This document shows, piece by piece, positions 62,900 through 64,000 of a stretch of 64,000 nt of DNA (the first letter of the stretch is position 1; every line of letters begins with the position of its first letter). The stretch is taken from assembly GCA_949358305.1 (NCBI GenBank), contig OX442323.1, positions 6,696,001-6,760,000 on the forward strand, read 5' to 3'. The position numbers and the translations under genes were made by a program. Under the pieces are notes generated by a model. That model was given only the letters and a program-made list of their open reading frames with translations. It ran no database searches and had not been told where the DNA came from. This DNA is from Strigamia acuminata (lineage: Eukaryota; Arthropoda; Chilopoda; Geophilomorpha; Linotaeniidae).

Positions 62900-64000
62900 A
62901 ATCTAAGAGAAAATAAAAATATATTATGCATAATGTGTCGTTCTGTGTCCAACAACCTTTAGGGACCGGCCTCTCGCTAGTGAAATCTAACTTATTCAGC
63001 GAGCAATTATTTGTTTTGAATATAATGAATTTTTATTCAAAATTTAAATTTATATTAGTATTTCTATTTGTATAGAATTAACACAAAGTAATTTCATTTG
63101 ACAATGACACGCACCGTGTCGAAATAGTGAATTGTAAAATGGCGGCGAAGCGGAAACAATAACGAAAAAAACAGACACATTGGAAGCTGAAAACAAAAAA
63201 TCCGGTAGCCAGAACAATCGTCAGCCAGTATCAGGTAAGTCACACGTGTCAAGATAGATCAATTTGACAATTGATGGTGGTAGTTTGTTGTTCACCTGTG
63301 GCCGAAATGACTTCCTGTCGAGGCGAGGCGAGGGGTAACGAAATAATCCCCGCCAATGTCGCCCAGCCCATTTAACCGAACCGAACCGTAGACAACTGTG
63401 CGTGCCGAATAACGATCAAACATTTCATTTTATTACGAAATGTATTCATTACGGTTCAGTCAATAGAGATTTACGCAGGTGCTGAACGTTTTTTATGAAT
63501 AAAAGGTTGGAAAAAAATGAAATGAAATGAAACAAAAATAAATAAAAATGGCGCTCGTAAAGAAGCCTCGTGAAAGAGTAATATTTTTCTAATTTTTTTA
63601 ATGATTCTTATTTATTATGTTTTCCCACTATTTCAGTTTGACTTAATAACGAGGCGGCAGTTCAAAAGACATCGTTAAATCGTAATTGTATGGACTCGTG
63701 ACCATTTTGCACAGTTGGAACGAAAAAAGCAGGTGGTGAATGGGCGGCAATGACCATCGCCCCCGCAGTTGCTTTATGACACAATTCCACGGATTTATTC
63801 TCTCACCTGCTCACCGCAATTAGTGTAGCGTACACTCAGGTGAGAATTCAACATTTCAGCCTTTATTAACGTGAATTGGAAGAAAAAATCGTTCCCTGCC
63901 CGCCCCGCCCTCGCAAATCTCGCAATGCGTTTGAAATTCGAGCATAAATTGGAGCAAAAATTGGAAAATAAAATCCAAACTGTGACAGGTTTTTGGATTA
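62900..64000. other. Intergenic region with a possible first exon ending at 63234
   Basis: After the ARFGEF3 3' UTR the base composition rises in G+C. A strong donor (TATCAG/GTAAGT) near 63235 follows a stretch with ATGGCGGCGAAGCGG at about 63139 that stops after seven codons, so it would be a 5' UTR exon. No further exon can be joined before the window ends. The segments 63290-63390 and 63690-63850 are complex and may be regulatory. Confidence 0.3.

Overview
The window is nuclear DNA from an animal, almost certainly an invertebrate. Four protein genes with GT-AG introns (mostly 49-76 bp) can be assembled, and each matches a conserved metazoan family over nearly its full length. The bulk sequence is AT-rich and much of it is satellite, minisatellite and transposon DNA. 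Nothing bacterial is present. The phylum cannot be fixed from the sequence; the TTAGG-like minisatellite would suit an arthropod, but that is weak evidence.

Region 1 (1-28.0 kb) is gene-poor repeat DNA. A 4,481-bp unit is repeated head to tail (two full copies and most of a third). Each copy carries a palindromic Tc1/mariner derivative, a second foldback element, a 555-bp MITE and a 21-bp minisatellite. Then come a chain of exon-like segments with good splice sites (12.8-14.7 kb), an array of about 0.58-kb monomers that each carry what looks like a complete mini-intron (14.7-20.1 kb), a 24-bp minisatellite, a dimeric 123-bp satellite (21.5-24.1 kb) and 11-bp TTAGGTTAGTG arrays. A 2,058-bp terminal-inverted-repeat element with a 9-bp target duplication sits inside the last of these. 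Its only cargo is a broken cysteine-protease-like reading frame.

Region 2 (28.0-35.4 kb) is a compact gene cluster: CDK5RAP1 (+; tRNA methylthiotransferase), a CCDC28-type coiled-coil gene (+) and ATE1 (-; arginyl-tRNA-protein transferase). CCDC28 and ATE1 converge on a shared palindromic poly(A) signal. ATE1 and ARFGEF3 are head to head over about 300 bp. ATE1 holds the most interesting signal in the window: two homologous 54-codon exons of identical length, with three intronic segments placed so that the middle one can pair either upstream of the first exon or downstream of the second.

Region 3 (35.4-62.7 kb) is one gene, ARFGEF3/BIG3 (27 coding exons, 2,129 aa by my assembly). Its 5' half has tiny introns; a 14.45-kb intron (41.8-56.2 kb) and four introns of 0.8-1.7 kb follow. 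These contain MITEs, minisatellites and patches of complex sequence that could be regulatory. After the gene (62.7-64.0 kb) there is a 3' UTR and a possible first exon of a further gene.

The four genes share no pathway: mitochondrial tRNA modification, a small coiled-coil protein, N-degron arginylation, and a BIG-family protein with a degenerate Sec7 region. Exon boundaries were derived by hand from splice signals, phase continuity and family similarity; there is no transcript evidence.
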